41,309 nucleotides of DNA, taken from NCBI GenBank assembly GCA_024330265.1, contig JANDLT010000041.1, positions 1 to 41,309 on the forward strand, read 5' to 3'. The stretch is from Pyrinomonadaceae bacterium MAG19_C2-C3. Lineage in GTDB: Bacteria; Acidobacteriota; Blastocatellia; Pyrinomonadales; Pyrinomonadaceae. Below, piece after piece: positions 1 to 8,479 of the stretch. A program made the translations under genes and the position numbers. Position 1 is the first letter of the stretch; each line of letters starts with the position of its first letter. A model generated the notes under the pieces. It was not told the origin of the DNA, did not search any database, and worked only from the letters and a program-made list of their open reading frames with translations.

Positions 1-53
1 AGAGAAAATGCCATAACTTCTTTCACCTGAAAAATTAAGATGCGTTAGCCCTA

Positions 54-155
54 GATAGTGGATAGTGGATAACGGATAGTGATAAGCAGTGACGCATTCC
101 TGCCTTTGTTAATTTCTTTCACTATCCACTATCCACTATCCACTATCCACTATCA
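54..155. repeat. Inverted heptamer-repeat cluster (GGATAGT / ACTATCC)
   Basis: About four degenerate GGATAGT units at 54-86 face five near-perfect ACTATCC units at 120-155, so the two blocks can pair around a spacer of about 33 nt. The stretch 1-377 upstream of the first gene holds no convincing coding region; apart from this repeat I see only the ribosome-binding site at 362-367. It looks like an intergenic simple-repeat hairpin, possibly a terminator for a gene left of the window. Confidence 0.7.
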
Positions 156-377
156 GTCTTGACACTGCTTCGCCCGTCCCGTCATACTTTTCCCTGCGCG
201 GCACACTCTGCTTCACGCCGTTCGTTCCAAGCTCCACTCATAATTTTCGCGGTGTGCGCCTTAACGGTTCATCGCCATCCATCATCGTCACATTTATCGT
301 TGTTGTGTTTTGCACTCCGACATCTCGCCACCATCACCCAAGCCCTCACACATTAGTTCCGAAGGAGATTCCCTCTC

Positions 378-1793
378 GTGTTTAGCGAAGAATCAGAAAA
401 CAGTTTGCGCGACCAGATTGGTCGTCTCATAGATGAACGTCTCGCGTCTTTGAAACAAGATTTCGCCGCGATGATTACCGCCCGCACCCGTCAAGCCTAC
501 GAAAGCGGTTTGAGCGATGCGCCGCCGGTTGAGCCGCACAAGACAAGCGATGCCGCACTCTTAAAAGCCGCGCTCGACGATATTGACGACCGCCGCACAC
601 AAAGCGAAATTCTCGATGCTCTCGTCAATCGCGCCGCGTCGTTTGCACCGCGCGTCGTGTTCTTCGTCGTGCGTAATGAGCAGGCGATAGGTTGGCGGGC
701 GCGCGGTTTGGAAGGCACGGTCGGTGATGCTGCGGTGCGCGAGATTAACTTGCCGCTCACTTCAGGAACGCTTTTAAGCGACGCCGTAAGCACGCGCCAA
801 ACCTTGAGCAGCGACACGGAAAACCGTCCGGTTGACGAACAAATTTACAGCCGACTCGGTGATGAAACGCCGCGCCGTACCGTCGCCGTACCGCTTGTCG
901 CACGCAATCGCGCCGTCGCCGTTTTATACGCCGACTCTGGAACGCTCGATGCGGACGCGGTAAATCTGGAAGCCATCGAGGTCATCGTCCGCGCGTCCGG
1001 CATGGCAGTCGAACTTCTCGCCACCCAACGCCCCGCCCCGACCGAACCGCGCAACGTTCCCGCACCCGCCGCCTTCAGTTATCAACCGCCGCCGTCTTCA
1101 TCAGCTTCGATGTCACAACCGATGATGAATCGAGCGGCGAATCAACTCGCATCGCCCGCGCACGCGACTTCACAGACTTCCGAATCCGCGTCCGATGCCC
1201 CGCCGCATCAACATTCGATGCAGACCACACCGCTTAACGAACCGCCGCGCTTCCCCGCCCGTGAAGCGACGCCGGACGCCGACCGCGCCGCGTCAAGTTC
1301 CAGCCCGATGTCACAGGCAGACGCGACCGATGACCCCGCCACGCCCGCCGCGATAAATGTCGAAGCCGCTTCGCCGTTCGCTGAAACCGCAGTCCAAGCC
1401 GAACCGACTGCACCAGATGAACCCGTTTCTTACGCTGCTCCGCTCGGTTCGGCGCGTCGCTTCGGCAGTGCCGCGAATGCTGACCTTCCCGTCGCGGTCG
1501 AAGACGAAGAAGAACAGAAATTGCACAACGACGCGCGCCGCTTCGCACGCTTACTGGTTTCCGAAATCAAACTTTACAATGAGCAGAAAGTTAGTGAAGG
1601 GCGCGACGCAAACAATCTTTACGACCGTTTGAGCGAAGAGATTGACCGTTCGCGCGAAATGTATAACAAGCGCGTCGCTCCGCCCGTCGCCGCGCGCTAC
1701 GACTACTTTCATCACGAACTCGTCAAGACGCTTGCCGAAGGCGACCAGAGCAAACTCGGCGCGACTTACGCGGGCGACACCGCCCCGCAGTAA
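378..1793 (+). CDS. GAF-like domain protein with acidobacterial C-terminal domain
   Basis: A 471-residue soluble protein with no signal peptide. The GTG start is supported by AAGGAG at 362-367, about 10 nt upstream. Residues about 65-215 have the alternating strand-helix pattern of a GAF-like sensor domain, ending in a strand that contains VAVPLVARNRAVAVLYAD. Residues about 215-375 are a Pro/Ala/Ser-rich linker. Residues about 378-470 form a charged helical domain (LHNDARRFARLLVSEIKLYN), a block I associate with acidobacterial proteins of unknown function. No catalytic motif is visible, so the role is unknown; ligand sensing or scaffolding is inference. The stop codon lies inside the target-site duplication of the downstream repeat element, which separates the gene from its terminator at 2127-2175. 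Confidence 0.85.
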   Translation: MFSEESENSLRDQIGRLIDERLASLKQDFAAMITARTRQAYESGLSDAPPVEPHKTSDAALLKAALDDIDDRRTQSEILDALVNRAASFAPRVVFFVVRNEQAIGWRARGLEGTVGDAAVREINLPLTSGTLLSDAVSTRQTLSSDTENRPVDEQIYSRLGDETPRRTVAVPLVARNRAVAVLYADSGTLDADAVNLEAIEVIVRASGMAVELLATQRPAPTEPRNVPAPAAFSYQPPPSSSASMSQPMMNRAANQLASPAHATSQTSESASDAPPHQHSMQTTPLNEPPRFPAREATPDADRAASSSSPMSQADATDDPATPAAINVEAASPFAETAVQAEPTAPDEPVSYAAPLGSARRFGSAANADLPVAVEDEEEQKLHNDARRFARLLVSEIKLYNEQKVSEGRDANNLYDRLSEEIDRSREMYNKRVAPPVAARYDYFHHELVKTLAEGDQSKLGATYAGDTAPQ

Positions 1794-1798
1794 ATCAC

Positions 1799-2086
1799 TC
1801 ACCTTACGCGGTCATGATTTCCAGCCCGATTCATCGGGCTTTCCGCAAAGCGGCATTAGACAGGTTCCGTTTGACGGCTGGGTTTGGGGAAGCTAAAGGG
1901 TGAAAGGGCGTTTTAACGTCCTTCCCGCACCCGCTTTAGCGACTGGCTAAAGCCGAGATTTCCAAAAGGACGTTAAAACGCCCTTCCAATGTTCACGCCA
2001 GTTTCCACGCGATGAATCGCGTGGCTAGTCGCCGCTTCGCGGAAAGCCGCGTGAACGCGGCTGAAAACCAGAATCGCGTAAGGTAA
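1799..2086. mobile_element. Family A hairpin-array element, copy with perfect 9-bp target duplication
   Basis: Terminal inverted repeats TCACCTTACGCG (1799-1810) and CGCGTAAGGTAA (2075-2086) match at 11 of 12 positions. The 9-mer GTAAATCAC flanks both sides (1790-1798 and 2087-2095) and looks like a target-site duplication. The interior is almost all short hairpins, including GCCCGATTCATCGGGC, GCCGCGTGAACGCGGC, and a 20-nt pair at 1904-1923/1966-1985. No protein is encoded. The element sits between the stop codon of the upstream gene and its terminator. Confidence 0.75.
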
Positions 2087-2126
2087 GTAAATCACTTTTC
2101 AGGTTTTCTCCGCCCGAAATCAAAGG

Positions 2127-2175
2127 GACGCCGCGCGCTTCTTTCACGCATCAAAGAAGCGCGCGGCGTCTTTTT
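2127..2175 (+). terminator. Rho-independent terminator
   Basis: A perfect 18-nt inverted repeat (2127-2144 and 2153-2170, GC-rich with an 8-nt loop) is followed by five T residues at 2171-2175. Before the family A insertion it would have lain about 35 nt after the stop of the GAF-like gene. The rest of the gap to 2280 holds the next gene's ribosome-binding site. Confidence 0.85.
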
Positions 2176-2280
2176 GTCTTCAAGCCAACGCTGCCGAAGT
2201 TCATCTCATCATGTAAAATCCCCTTATTCGCATTCTTCCCCGAACTTCGCGCCACATACTTTCAAGGAGATTTTCGATTC

Positions 2281-4659
2281 GTGAAACACACTCTGCGCCG
2301 TCGCCCCATAGCCGTCTTCTCCGTTCTCATCGCCCTCGCGTTGGGACTCGCCTTCGCTCCCCTATGGTCAGCGAGTTGTGCGACCGTGCCGCCGCAACCC
2401 GGTTCGGAAGCCGCGCGCCTGTCACTGCAAAACATGATGCGCGCCGCGACGCCGCCAAACGATGACGCACTCGCGCGCATTGAAACCGAAAACGCGAACA
2501 CAAACGTCGCCGCCCTCGCACGCCTCGCACGCGCGCAACTCGCCTTCGCCCGCAACGACTTCAACCGCGTTATTTCCATTCTCGATACCGCGTCGCTTCG
2601 TTTAATAAACACCGCGACCGCGCTTGGCGACGAAGCCTTGTTCACGCGCGCCGAAGCACTCGCGCGCCTCAACCGTCCGACCGAAGCCCGCGCCGCTTTT
2701 GAACAACTCGCACGCGAACACACGGAATCTTTGCGCGAGCGCACCGCGATTTTGCGCGCATCGGAAATCGCCGCGCAGACCGGCGCAAGCGGGGCAGTTC
2801 CTCTGTTCGTCAAATCTTTAACCGACAAAGACGATGCCGCCGCGCTTCTACTCGCCGCTCAAGCTTACGAACAAACCGACGCGACACGCGCACGCGCCAT
2901 GTACCGCCGTCTCTATTTTTACGCCCCCGCATCCGATGAGGCGCGCACCGCCGCCGTCAAACTCGGCATCGCTCCGAACACAGTTCCGAACACCACACCG
3001 TCCGATGCGACACCGGAAGAAGCCATCACACGCGCCGATAAACTCTTTGCCGCGAAACAACATCTGCACGCCGCCAACGCATACACCTTCGCCTTCGCGC
3101 GCTTCCCCGCTCTCGCCACTGCCGTAAACCAACTCAAACGCGGGCAAGCCGCCGCCAACGCGCGCCGCTCTGCCGACGCGGTTTCCGCCCTGCGCGCAAT
3201 TCCGACATCCGCCGAAGAACACGCCGAAGCCCTTTACCATCTCGCCCTCGTCCACACGCGCGACCGTCAATGGGATTTGGCGAAAAGCGTCACCGAAGAA
3301 GCCCGCCGCATTCATCCACAAAATTTATGGACGGCACAGGCTTTCGTTGCCGCCGGAATGGAAGCCAAAACGCGCGGCTTCAGCGTCGGCGCACAAGATT
3401 TTTTCCGTGCCGCCGTCGCGCAGTTTCCCGGCGCGGCGGAAGTCGCGGGCGCACAATTTGAATTAGCGTGGGCAGCCCACGAACGAAAAGATTACCTCGA
3501 ATCTTCGCGCCTTCTCATCGAACACCTCGCAAACTACGCCGACAAAAACACCGACAGTCGCGGGCGCGCCGGATACTGGGCGGCACGCGATTCGCAACTC
3601 GCCGGACGCTTCCAAGAAGCCGCCGAACTCTATAACGCGATGCTCGTTCGCTACGATGCCAACTGGTACGGCTATCTTTCAAAACAGCGACTTGATGAAA
3701 TGAAGCGCGCGAATCAAGTCACCACCCAAGTCGCCCAAGTCAGCGTGTCGTCCGCTTCTTCAACGTCGCTCACACGCGCCGTCGCCAACCTTCAACCTGT
3801 GACCGTCGCCGTAGAATCCGCCGACCTGTCAATCACCGACCGCGCCATCGCAAAAGCCGAACAACTCGCCACCATCAACATGGACGATGCGGCGTTTGCC
3901 GAACTGCGCCACGTCTCGGTTGACGCTCCCGACAGCCCGCGCGTCAATCTCGCCATCGCCCGACTTCATCAACTCCGCTTTGAAATGGTCGAAGCCTTCA
4001 GCCAACTTCGCCGCAGCTTTCCCGATTATTCACAGATGAACCCGGAAGAGATGACGCCGGAAGAGTGGACGATTTTCTATCCGTTATCGAACTGGCAAAC
4101 GATAAAAACCGAAGCCGCGAAAAACTCGCTCGACCCGTACACCGTCGCCGGACTCATCCGTCAAGAATCGGTTTATGACCCGCGCGCCGCCTCACCCGCC
4201 AAAGCTTACGGCTTAATGCAACTTCTAATTCCGACCGCGCAGACCACCGCCCGCCGCGCCGGAATCAACCGCACGATAACCGTCAACACCTTGTTTGAAC
4301 CCGCGCTTAACATCCAACTCGGCACGGCTTACATGCGCGAACAGTTCGACAAATTCGCCCGCCTCGAATACGTCGCCGCCGCCTACAACGCCGGACCCGG
4401 ACGCGCCGTCCGGTGGCGCGCCGAACTCCCGCTTCAGATTGACGAATGGGCGGAAGCCATCCCGTTTCGTGAAACGCGCGGTTACGTTCAAGGCGTCATC
4501 CGCAACAAACTTCAATACCAACGTCTCTATGACGAGCAAGGACGCTTTCGCCCGAACGTCGGTACGAACGCCTCAACGCGCCTCGCCTCACCACCGACGA
4601 ACAACGCGACGAACGCCGACGCCGTTCGCCCGCGTCGCACCGCTTCGCCGGAAGAATAA
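2281..4659 (+). CDS. Soluble lytic murein transglycosylase, Slt70-like, with TPR-rich N-terminal region
   Basis: Predicted periplasmic enzyme that cleaves the MurNAc-GlcNAc bond of peptidoglycan with formation of 1,6-anhydromuramic acid. The GTG start follows AAGGAGA at 2264-2270. Residues 1-35 are a signal peptide with a Cys near the cleavage region, so a lipoprotein is possible. Residues about 50-590 are Ala-rich helical repeats of TPR/Slt U-domain type. Residues about 605-750 are the SLT domain: RQESVYDP with catalytic Glu629, AYGLMQL, AAYNAGPGRAVRW and IPFRETRGYV. At 792 residues it is longer than E. coli Slt (about 645). A PEGA/TPR gene follows after 24 nt, suggesting one transcript and a shared envelope role. 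Confidence 0.93.
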   Translation: MKHTLRRRPIAVFSVLIALALGLAFAPLWSASCATVPPQPGSEAARLSLQNMMRAATPPNDDALARIETENANTNVAALARLARAQLAFARNDFNRVISILDTASLRLINTATALGDEALFTRAEALARLNRPTEARAAFEQLAREHTESLRERTAILRASEIAAQTGASGAVPLFVKSLTDKDDAAALLLAAQAYEQTDATRARAMYRRLYFYAPASDEARTAAVKLGIAPNTVPNTTPSDATPEEAITRADKLFAAKQHLHAANAYTFAFARFPALATAVNQLKRGQAAANARRSADAVSALRAIPTSAEEHAEALYHLALVHTRDRQWDLAKSVTEEARRIHPQNLWTAQAFVAAGMEAKTRGFSVGAQDFFRAAVAQFPGAAEVAGAQFELAWAAHERKDYLESSRLLIEHLANYADKNTDSRGRAGYWAARDSQLAGRFQEAAELYNAMLVRYDANWYGYLSKQRLDEMKRANQVTTQVAQVSVSSASSTSLTRAVANLQPVTVAVESADLSITDRAIAKAEQLATINMDDAAFAELRHVSVDAPDSPRVNLAIARLHQLRFEMVEAFSQLRRSFPDYSQMNPEEMTPEEWTIFYPLSNWQTIKTEAAKNSLDPYTVAGLIRQESVYDPRAASPAKAYGLMQLLIPTAQTTARRAGINRTITVNTLFEPALNIQLGTAYMREQFDKFARLEYVAAAYNAGPGRAVRWRAELPLQIDEWAEAIPFRETRGYVQGVIRNKLQYQRLYDEQGRFRPNVGTNASTRLASPPTNNATNADAVRPRRTASPEE

Positions 4660-4683
4660 ATGAGCATCCAAGGAGATGAAAAG

Positions 4684-5730
4684 ATGAACATAAAAATCAT
4701 TTTTCAGCGCACCCCGACAAAGCCCGCATCGTTCATCGCACCACGCACACGCTCATTGCGCCACACACTACGATGCGTGTGCGTCGTCGCGTGCTTCATC
4801 GCATTCCTATCTTCCATCTCGACCGCGCAACGCCGCACAACACGCGCTGTTTCACCGCGCACTCCGGCAACGGCTTCAACCCAAACATCAACCGCAACGC
4901 GCTCAATTACGATTCGCACCGAACCCGCGACCGCCGTTTGGATTGACGATATACGCTACGGCACAACCGACGCTTCCGGCACGATCATCATCCCGAAAGC
5001 CCCCGCCGGACGCCACACGCTTCGCGCCCGCGCTATGGGCTTCACCGAACACACGCAGCCCGTCGTCATCACGCCGAACCTCGCCTTAAACGCGCGTCTC
5101 ACACCGACCACCGACGCCGCCGAACTCGCGTTCCAAAGAGCCGAAGCCGCACGCGAAAAAGGCGACACGCCAAGCGTTCAAGCCGCGATTGAAAATTATC
5201 GGCGCGCGATTTCCCTGCGCCCGCGTCCCGCCATACTCTTCGCCGCGCACATCGGTTTAGCCCGCACGCTTGCCGACACCGCCGACTATGCGGGCGCGCT
5301 AGAACAGGTTGACGCGGCGCGCCGTGCGCGTCCCAATAACGCGGAAGCTTCCGCCGTCGAAGGGCGCATATTGCTTTCCCAAAACGACACTGACGGCGCG
5401 ATTGCCGCGTTCAACCGCGCGATACGCGAAGGGCGCGGCATCCAACCCGAAGCCTTGACCGGACTCGGCAGGCTCTACGAAGAACGCGGCGACCACGCCC
5501 AATCCGTCGTCGCTTTCAAAAAGGCGGTCGCCCAACTCAACGACACCGAACCCGTGCTTTATCAACTTCTCGGCTCGGCACACGAGCAAGCCGAACAATA
5601 CAAAGAAGCCGTCGCCGCCTACGAGAAGTATCTTCAACTCGCGCCCAACGGACGCCTCGCCCCCGCGATTGCATCCGTCATCGAACAACTCCGCCGTCAA
5701 GCAAACGGCGAAAGCGTGCTTCAACCTTAA
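4684..5730 (+). CDS. Exported PEGA-domain and TPR protein
   Basis: I chose the ATG at 4684 because AAGGAG (4670-4675) sits 8 nt upstream; an ATG at 4660 touching the previous stop would add 8 residues but has no such site. A basic N-terminus is followed by one hydrophobic segment (about residues 28-42), a signal peptide or anchor. Residues about 68-128 form a PEGA domain (RTEPATAVWIDD, PAGRHTLRARAMGF), a fold found in surface proteins. Residues about 135-335 are TPR units with typical ALEQVDAARRARPNNAEA-like spacing. Such proteins usually scaffold envelope assemblies. It is likely cotranscribed with the lytic transglycosylase. Its stop overlaps the stop of the convergent downstream gene. Confidence 0.85.
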   Translation: MNIKIIFQRTPTKPASFIAPRTRSLRHTLRCVCVVACFIAFLSSISTAQRRTTRAVSPRTPATASTQTSTATRSITIRTEPATAVWIDDIRYGTTDASGTIIIPKAPAGRHTLRARAMGFTEHTQPVVITPNLALNARLTPTTDAAELAFQRAEAAREKGDTPSVQAAIENYRRAISLRPRPAILFAAHIGLARTLADTADYAGALEQVDAARRARPNNAEASAVEGRILLSQNDTDGAIAAFNRAIREGRGIQPEALTGLGRLYEERGDHAQSVVAFKKAVAQLNDTEPVLYQLLGSAHEQAEQYKEAVAAYEKYLQLAPNGRLAPAIASVIEQLRRQANGESVLQP

Positions 5731-6536
5731 AGCGTCGTGAGTCCGTCGTTTTGTCGAAGGTGCGTTAAAAACCCGCGCGTGTGCGCGGCTTCATAGCCGA
5801 CGATTTCATTTTCACCGTCGCGGGCGGCAAACAGTTCGCTCATTAAACGAGAGAGCGATGCGGCATCGTCCACGTCGTACCACGCAGGCAATAATTCAGC
5901 TTTCAAATCCATGTCGGCGGCGCGCTCAAGCGTCTGTGTGAGAACGCGCGCCGTACTCCATTCGATGTTGGAAAAAAGATGATGCGGCGTTTCCGTGAAT
6001 CCGATGAGATAGTATCCGCCGTCTTCCGCCGCACCGATGACGACGCGCCGATGACCGGGCAAGGTCAAACGTGTGACGGCTTCCGTGAGGCACGCGGCGG
6101 GTAGCGTCGGGCTATCGCCGCCGATGAGACACACGGCGGCGAAGCCTTGATGAAACAAATCTTCGGCGGCGTTTATCAATCGCGCATCAAGCGTCTCGCC
6201 GTGCTGCGGCAGACGGTGGAAACTCGCGGGCAGCCATTCATCAAGCGATGCGCGCTCATCTTGAGGCGTATAGATTGCGACGCCTTCGACTGTGACGTTG
6301 GTTTCGATGTCGGTTGTAATTTCGGTTGTGAGTTCTGATTGTTCGTGCGACGCGAAAACCTGACAAACTTGATTGATGTTCGTCGTCAAATCGCGTAGGA
6401 AACAGAGACTCAAACCCGCCGCTTCTTCGTGTGTGAGCGGCGGCACGAGTCGCGTCTTGACTGCACCCGCACGCGGAACTTTCATCATCACGGCGAGGGC
6501 GCACCGTCGCGGCGATGTGCTTTGTGAATCGTTCAC
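5727..6536 (-). CDS. TIGR04282-family (DUF2064) glycosyltransferase
   Basis: A 269-residue protein of the DUF2064 nucleotide-diphospho-sugar-transferase-like family, some members of which are tied to arsenosugar biosynthesis. Visible hallmarks are KVPRAGAVKTRL near the N-terminus, IGGDSPTLPAACL with the metal or sugar-nucleotide acidic motif, GAAEDGGYYLIGF, and a C-terminal WYDVDDAASLSRL. The GTG start at 6536-6534 overlaps the HNH gene's TGA by 4 nt (GTGA), indicating translational coupling. There is no radical-SAM partner nearby, so the substrate cannot be assigned. An insert with many Thr and Glu residues (about 45-70) is unusual. Confidence 0.88.
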   Translation of the reverse strand: MNDSQSTSPRRCALAVMMKVPRAGAVKTRLVPPLTHEEAAGLSLCFLRDLTTNINQVCQVFASHEQSELTTEITTDIETNVTVEGVAIYTPQDERASLDEWLPASFHRLPQHGETLDARLINAAEDLFHQGFAAVCLIGGDSPTLPAACLTEAVTRLTLPGHRRVVIGAAEDGGYYLIGFTETPHHLFSNIEWSTARVLTQTLERAADMDLKAELLPAWYDVDDAASLSRLMSELFAARDGENEIVGYEAAHTRGFLTHLRQNDGLTTL

Positions 6537-7087
6537 GCGACGTTGATTTCGGCGTCGGCATCAAGGAAAAGATAGGGACGCCATTCGGGGCGCGTGAGGG
6601 CGAAGTGGTGAAGCACGGCGCGGTCTAAGCCGTAGCGCAAGGCGGACGGCGAAGCGAGAAGCGGCATACGGGCTTCGTCCGGCGTGCGGTCGCCTTTGCG
6701 TTGATTGCACACGATACATGCCGCGCACAGGTTTTCGGCTTCGGTGCGCCCGCCGCGCGAACGCGGCATGATGTGGTCGAGCGTCAAGTCGAACAGCGTG
6801 CCGCGCACGCCGCAATACTGGCAACGCATACGGTCGCGCATCAAAATTCGTTGACGCTGTTTGCCCGCTTGCCCGCGACGACGGCGGCGCACGTCAACGT
6901 ATTCGACAAGACGAATTATGCTCGGAACTTCAAACGTGAAATGCTGTGAACGCAGAACGCGCGTGCCGTCGCGCACGATTGTTTCCGCCGTGCGCTTATA
7001 AACCAGCCGCACGGCGCGCGGAACATCCACCGTGCCGAGTGCTTCGTAAGAAGCGTTCAAGAGTAAGACTCTGCGTGAAAAAACCAT
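6533..7087 (-). CDS. HNH endonuclease family protein
   Basis: A 184-residue protein with ATG at 7087 and a GGAGA ribosome-binding site 8 nt upstream. The N-terminal block VLLLNASYEALGTVDV is typical of the stand-alone HNH family common in Acidobacteria, Cyanobacteria and Actinobacteria. The nuclease core has two zinc-binding pairs (CQYC and CIVC) around LDHIMPRSRGG, with the HNH metal-binding His and Asn (AENLCAACIVCNQRKGD). A basic segment RRRRRGQAGKQRQR precedes the core and could bind DNA. The cellular role of this family is not settled. It is translationally coupled to the downstream DUF2064 gene by a GTGA overlap. Confidence 0.92.
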   Translation of the reverse strand: MVFSRRVLLLNASYEALGTVDVPRAVRLVYKRTAETIVRDGTRVLRSQHFTFEVPSIIRLVEYVDVRRRRRGQAGKQRQRILMRDRMRCQYCGVRGTLFDLTLDHIMPRSRGGRTEAENLCAACIVCNQRKGDRTPDEARMPLLASPSALRYGLDRAVLHHFALTRPEWRPYLFLDADAEINVA

Positions 7088-7228
7088 ACTTTGTGTCTCC
7101 TGAACGCAGATTATAAAACATATTGTGGTCTGTTTGGTTTTAAGTTTCGGTTAAAAGATGATGCGCGGCTTCTTTCTATTTCCGAACTTTCTCCTTTCTC
7201 CTTTCTCCCTTCTCCTTTCTACTTTGCT

Positions 7229-8479
7229 TCAGTGTCCCGAATACCAATCGTAGCCGCGCTCCGCCCAGAAGTCGGCGGGACGCGCGTCGGTGAACTCGAT
7301 GCGCCCGATGCGCTTAATGTACTTGATGCCGTACTTGACCGGAGTGACGAGACGAAGCGGTGCGCCGTGCGGCATGTTGAGCGGTTCGCCGTTCATCTCG
7401 TAACAGAGCAGAGTTTGCGGATGCAACGCACTCGCCATGTCCATGCCGACGTAGTAGCCACCGTCGGGTGTGACGAACGAAACATAGCGCACCAAGTCTT
7501 GGGCGCGATTCATAACATCGGACGCCGAACCATCGCGCGTCGGCGGTTGAAAAGTTTTGGCGAAGTCCGCGAATCGCGCTCCCGCCCAATTAACAATCAC
7601 GCTCCAACCTTCGATGCATTTGAGTTCGGTCGTCATCTCGACGCGCGGCAAACGCTTTATGTCGTCAAGCGTTAAAAGCAAGCCGGACTCGTTCGTTTTA
7701 GGCGCGGCGAGGGTGTCCATGATGCTCGCCGTGTGCGCGTCCGGTGCGGTTTTCGCATCCGGGTTTTCGTGAAGCTGACTCGAATCGTCGCCGGAGTTTT
7801 CGTTGTCCATCGCCGTCATGTACGCGATGTCGTCGGTGTATTGCGGGAACGAACGCGCGTCGCGCACGCCGACGACTTGCAGCCGCCACGCTTCCGCGTT
7901 AAAGCCTTCGCTCAAACCTTCGCCGCCGTTGATGCGCGGTTCGCGTGCGCGTGCGCGCGGAAATTCGGGAGCGAGGCGCGACGAACTAAAGTAAGTTTCC
8001 GATAGGCGGCGATTGAATTCATGCGCGGCGCGCAAGGGCGACGGGATGCCATCGGCGTCGGGTCGCGCGTGAAGCCAACGCCAACCGCCGTAAGCACCGA
8101 GAGCGGCGATGCCGCCGATGATAAACGTCCGCCGCGAACGCGCGCCCATCGCGCGGCGGGCGGCATCGTCCGCCATCACGGGCGAGAGGCGGCGCGCTTC
8201 ACCCGTGATAAAAGCACTGTTCTCTTTGTCCGCTTCGGGGGCGATGATTTCCGTTTGCGATGCGTGACGCGCCGCGCTGTGTTCCGCCGTTTGTTCTTCG
8301 TGCGCGCCCTGTGTCGCCGTCGCTTCCGGCGGGGTCACTTCCGTCACGGCTGCTTCCGTCGCGGTTACTTCCGTTGAAGTCGTTTGCGTCGCGTCGGTGT
8401 TTGCCGTCGCTTCAATCTTGTTCGCTTCGGTTGACGCGCTTGTCTCCGGTTCGTTGTTTATCTTAGGTTCATCGTTCAT
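7229..8479 (-). CDS. Tat-exported molybdopterin-dependent oxidoreductase (sulfite-oxidase fold)
   Basis: Predicted periplasmic Moco enzyme of the YedY/SUOX-like family. The substrate is unknown; reduction of sulfoxides or oxidation of sulfur compounds are family possibilities. The fold is marked by LLTLDDIKRLP, by TTELKCIEGW with the Moco-ligand Cys288, and by MPHGAPLRLVTPVKYG and the KYIKRIGRIEF end. A twin-arginine motif SRRTFI (Arg116-Arg117) precedes a hydrophobic helix. Before it lies an unusual extension of about 100 residues rich in Thr, Glu and Ala. The ATG start is supported by a 4-nt ATGA overlap with the upstream cytochrome gene, but an internal start at Met102 would give an ordinary Tat precursor. 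The cytochrome b561 partner probably supplies or takes electrons. Confidence 0.88.
   Translation of the reverse strand: MNDEPKINNEPETSASTEANKIEATANTDATQTTSTEVTATEAAVTEVTPPEATATQGAHEEQTAEHSAARHASQTEIIAPEADKENSAFITGEARRLSPVMADDAARRAMGARSRRTFIIGGIAALGAYGGWRWLHARPDADGIPSPLRAAHEFNRRLSETYFSSSRLAPEFPRARAREPRINGGEGLSEGFNAEAWRLQVVGVRDARSFPQYTDDIAYMTAMDNENSGDDSSQLHENPDAKTAPDAHTASIMDTLAAPKTNESGLLLTLDDIKRLPRVEMTTELKCIEGWSVIVNWAGARFADFAKTFQPPTRDGSASDVMNRAQDLVRYVSFVTPDGGYYVGMDMASALHPQTLLCYEMNGEPLNMPHGAPLRLVTPVKYGIKYIKRIGRIEFTDARPADFWAERGYDWYSGH

Noticed and set aside
159..356. A 65-codon plus-strand frame before the first gene
   Set aside because: No ribosome-binding site, a composition rich in His, Ser and Leu typical of untranslated GC-rich DNA, and no recognisable domain.
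1799..2086. CRISPR array
   Set aside because: Repeats are inverted hairpins of unequal sequence and spacing, with no regular direct repeat-spacer pattern and no cas gene nearby.
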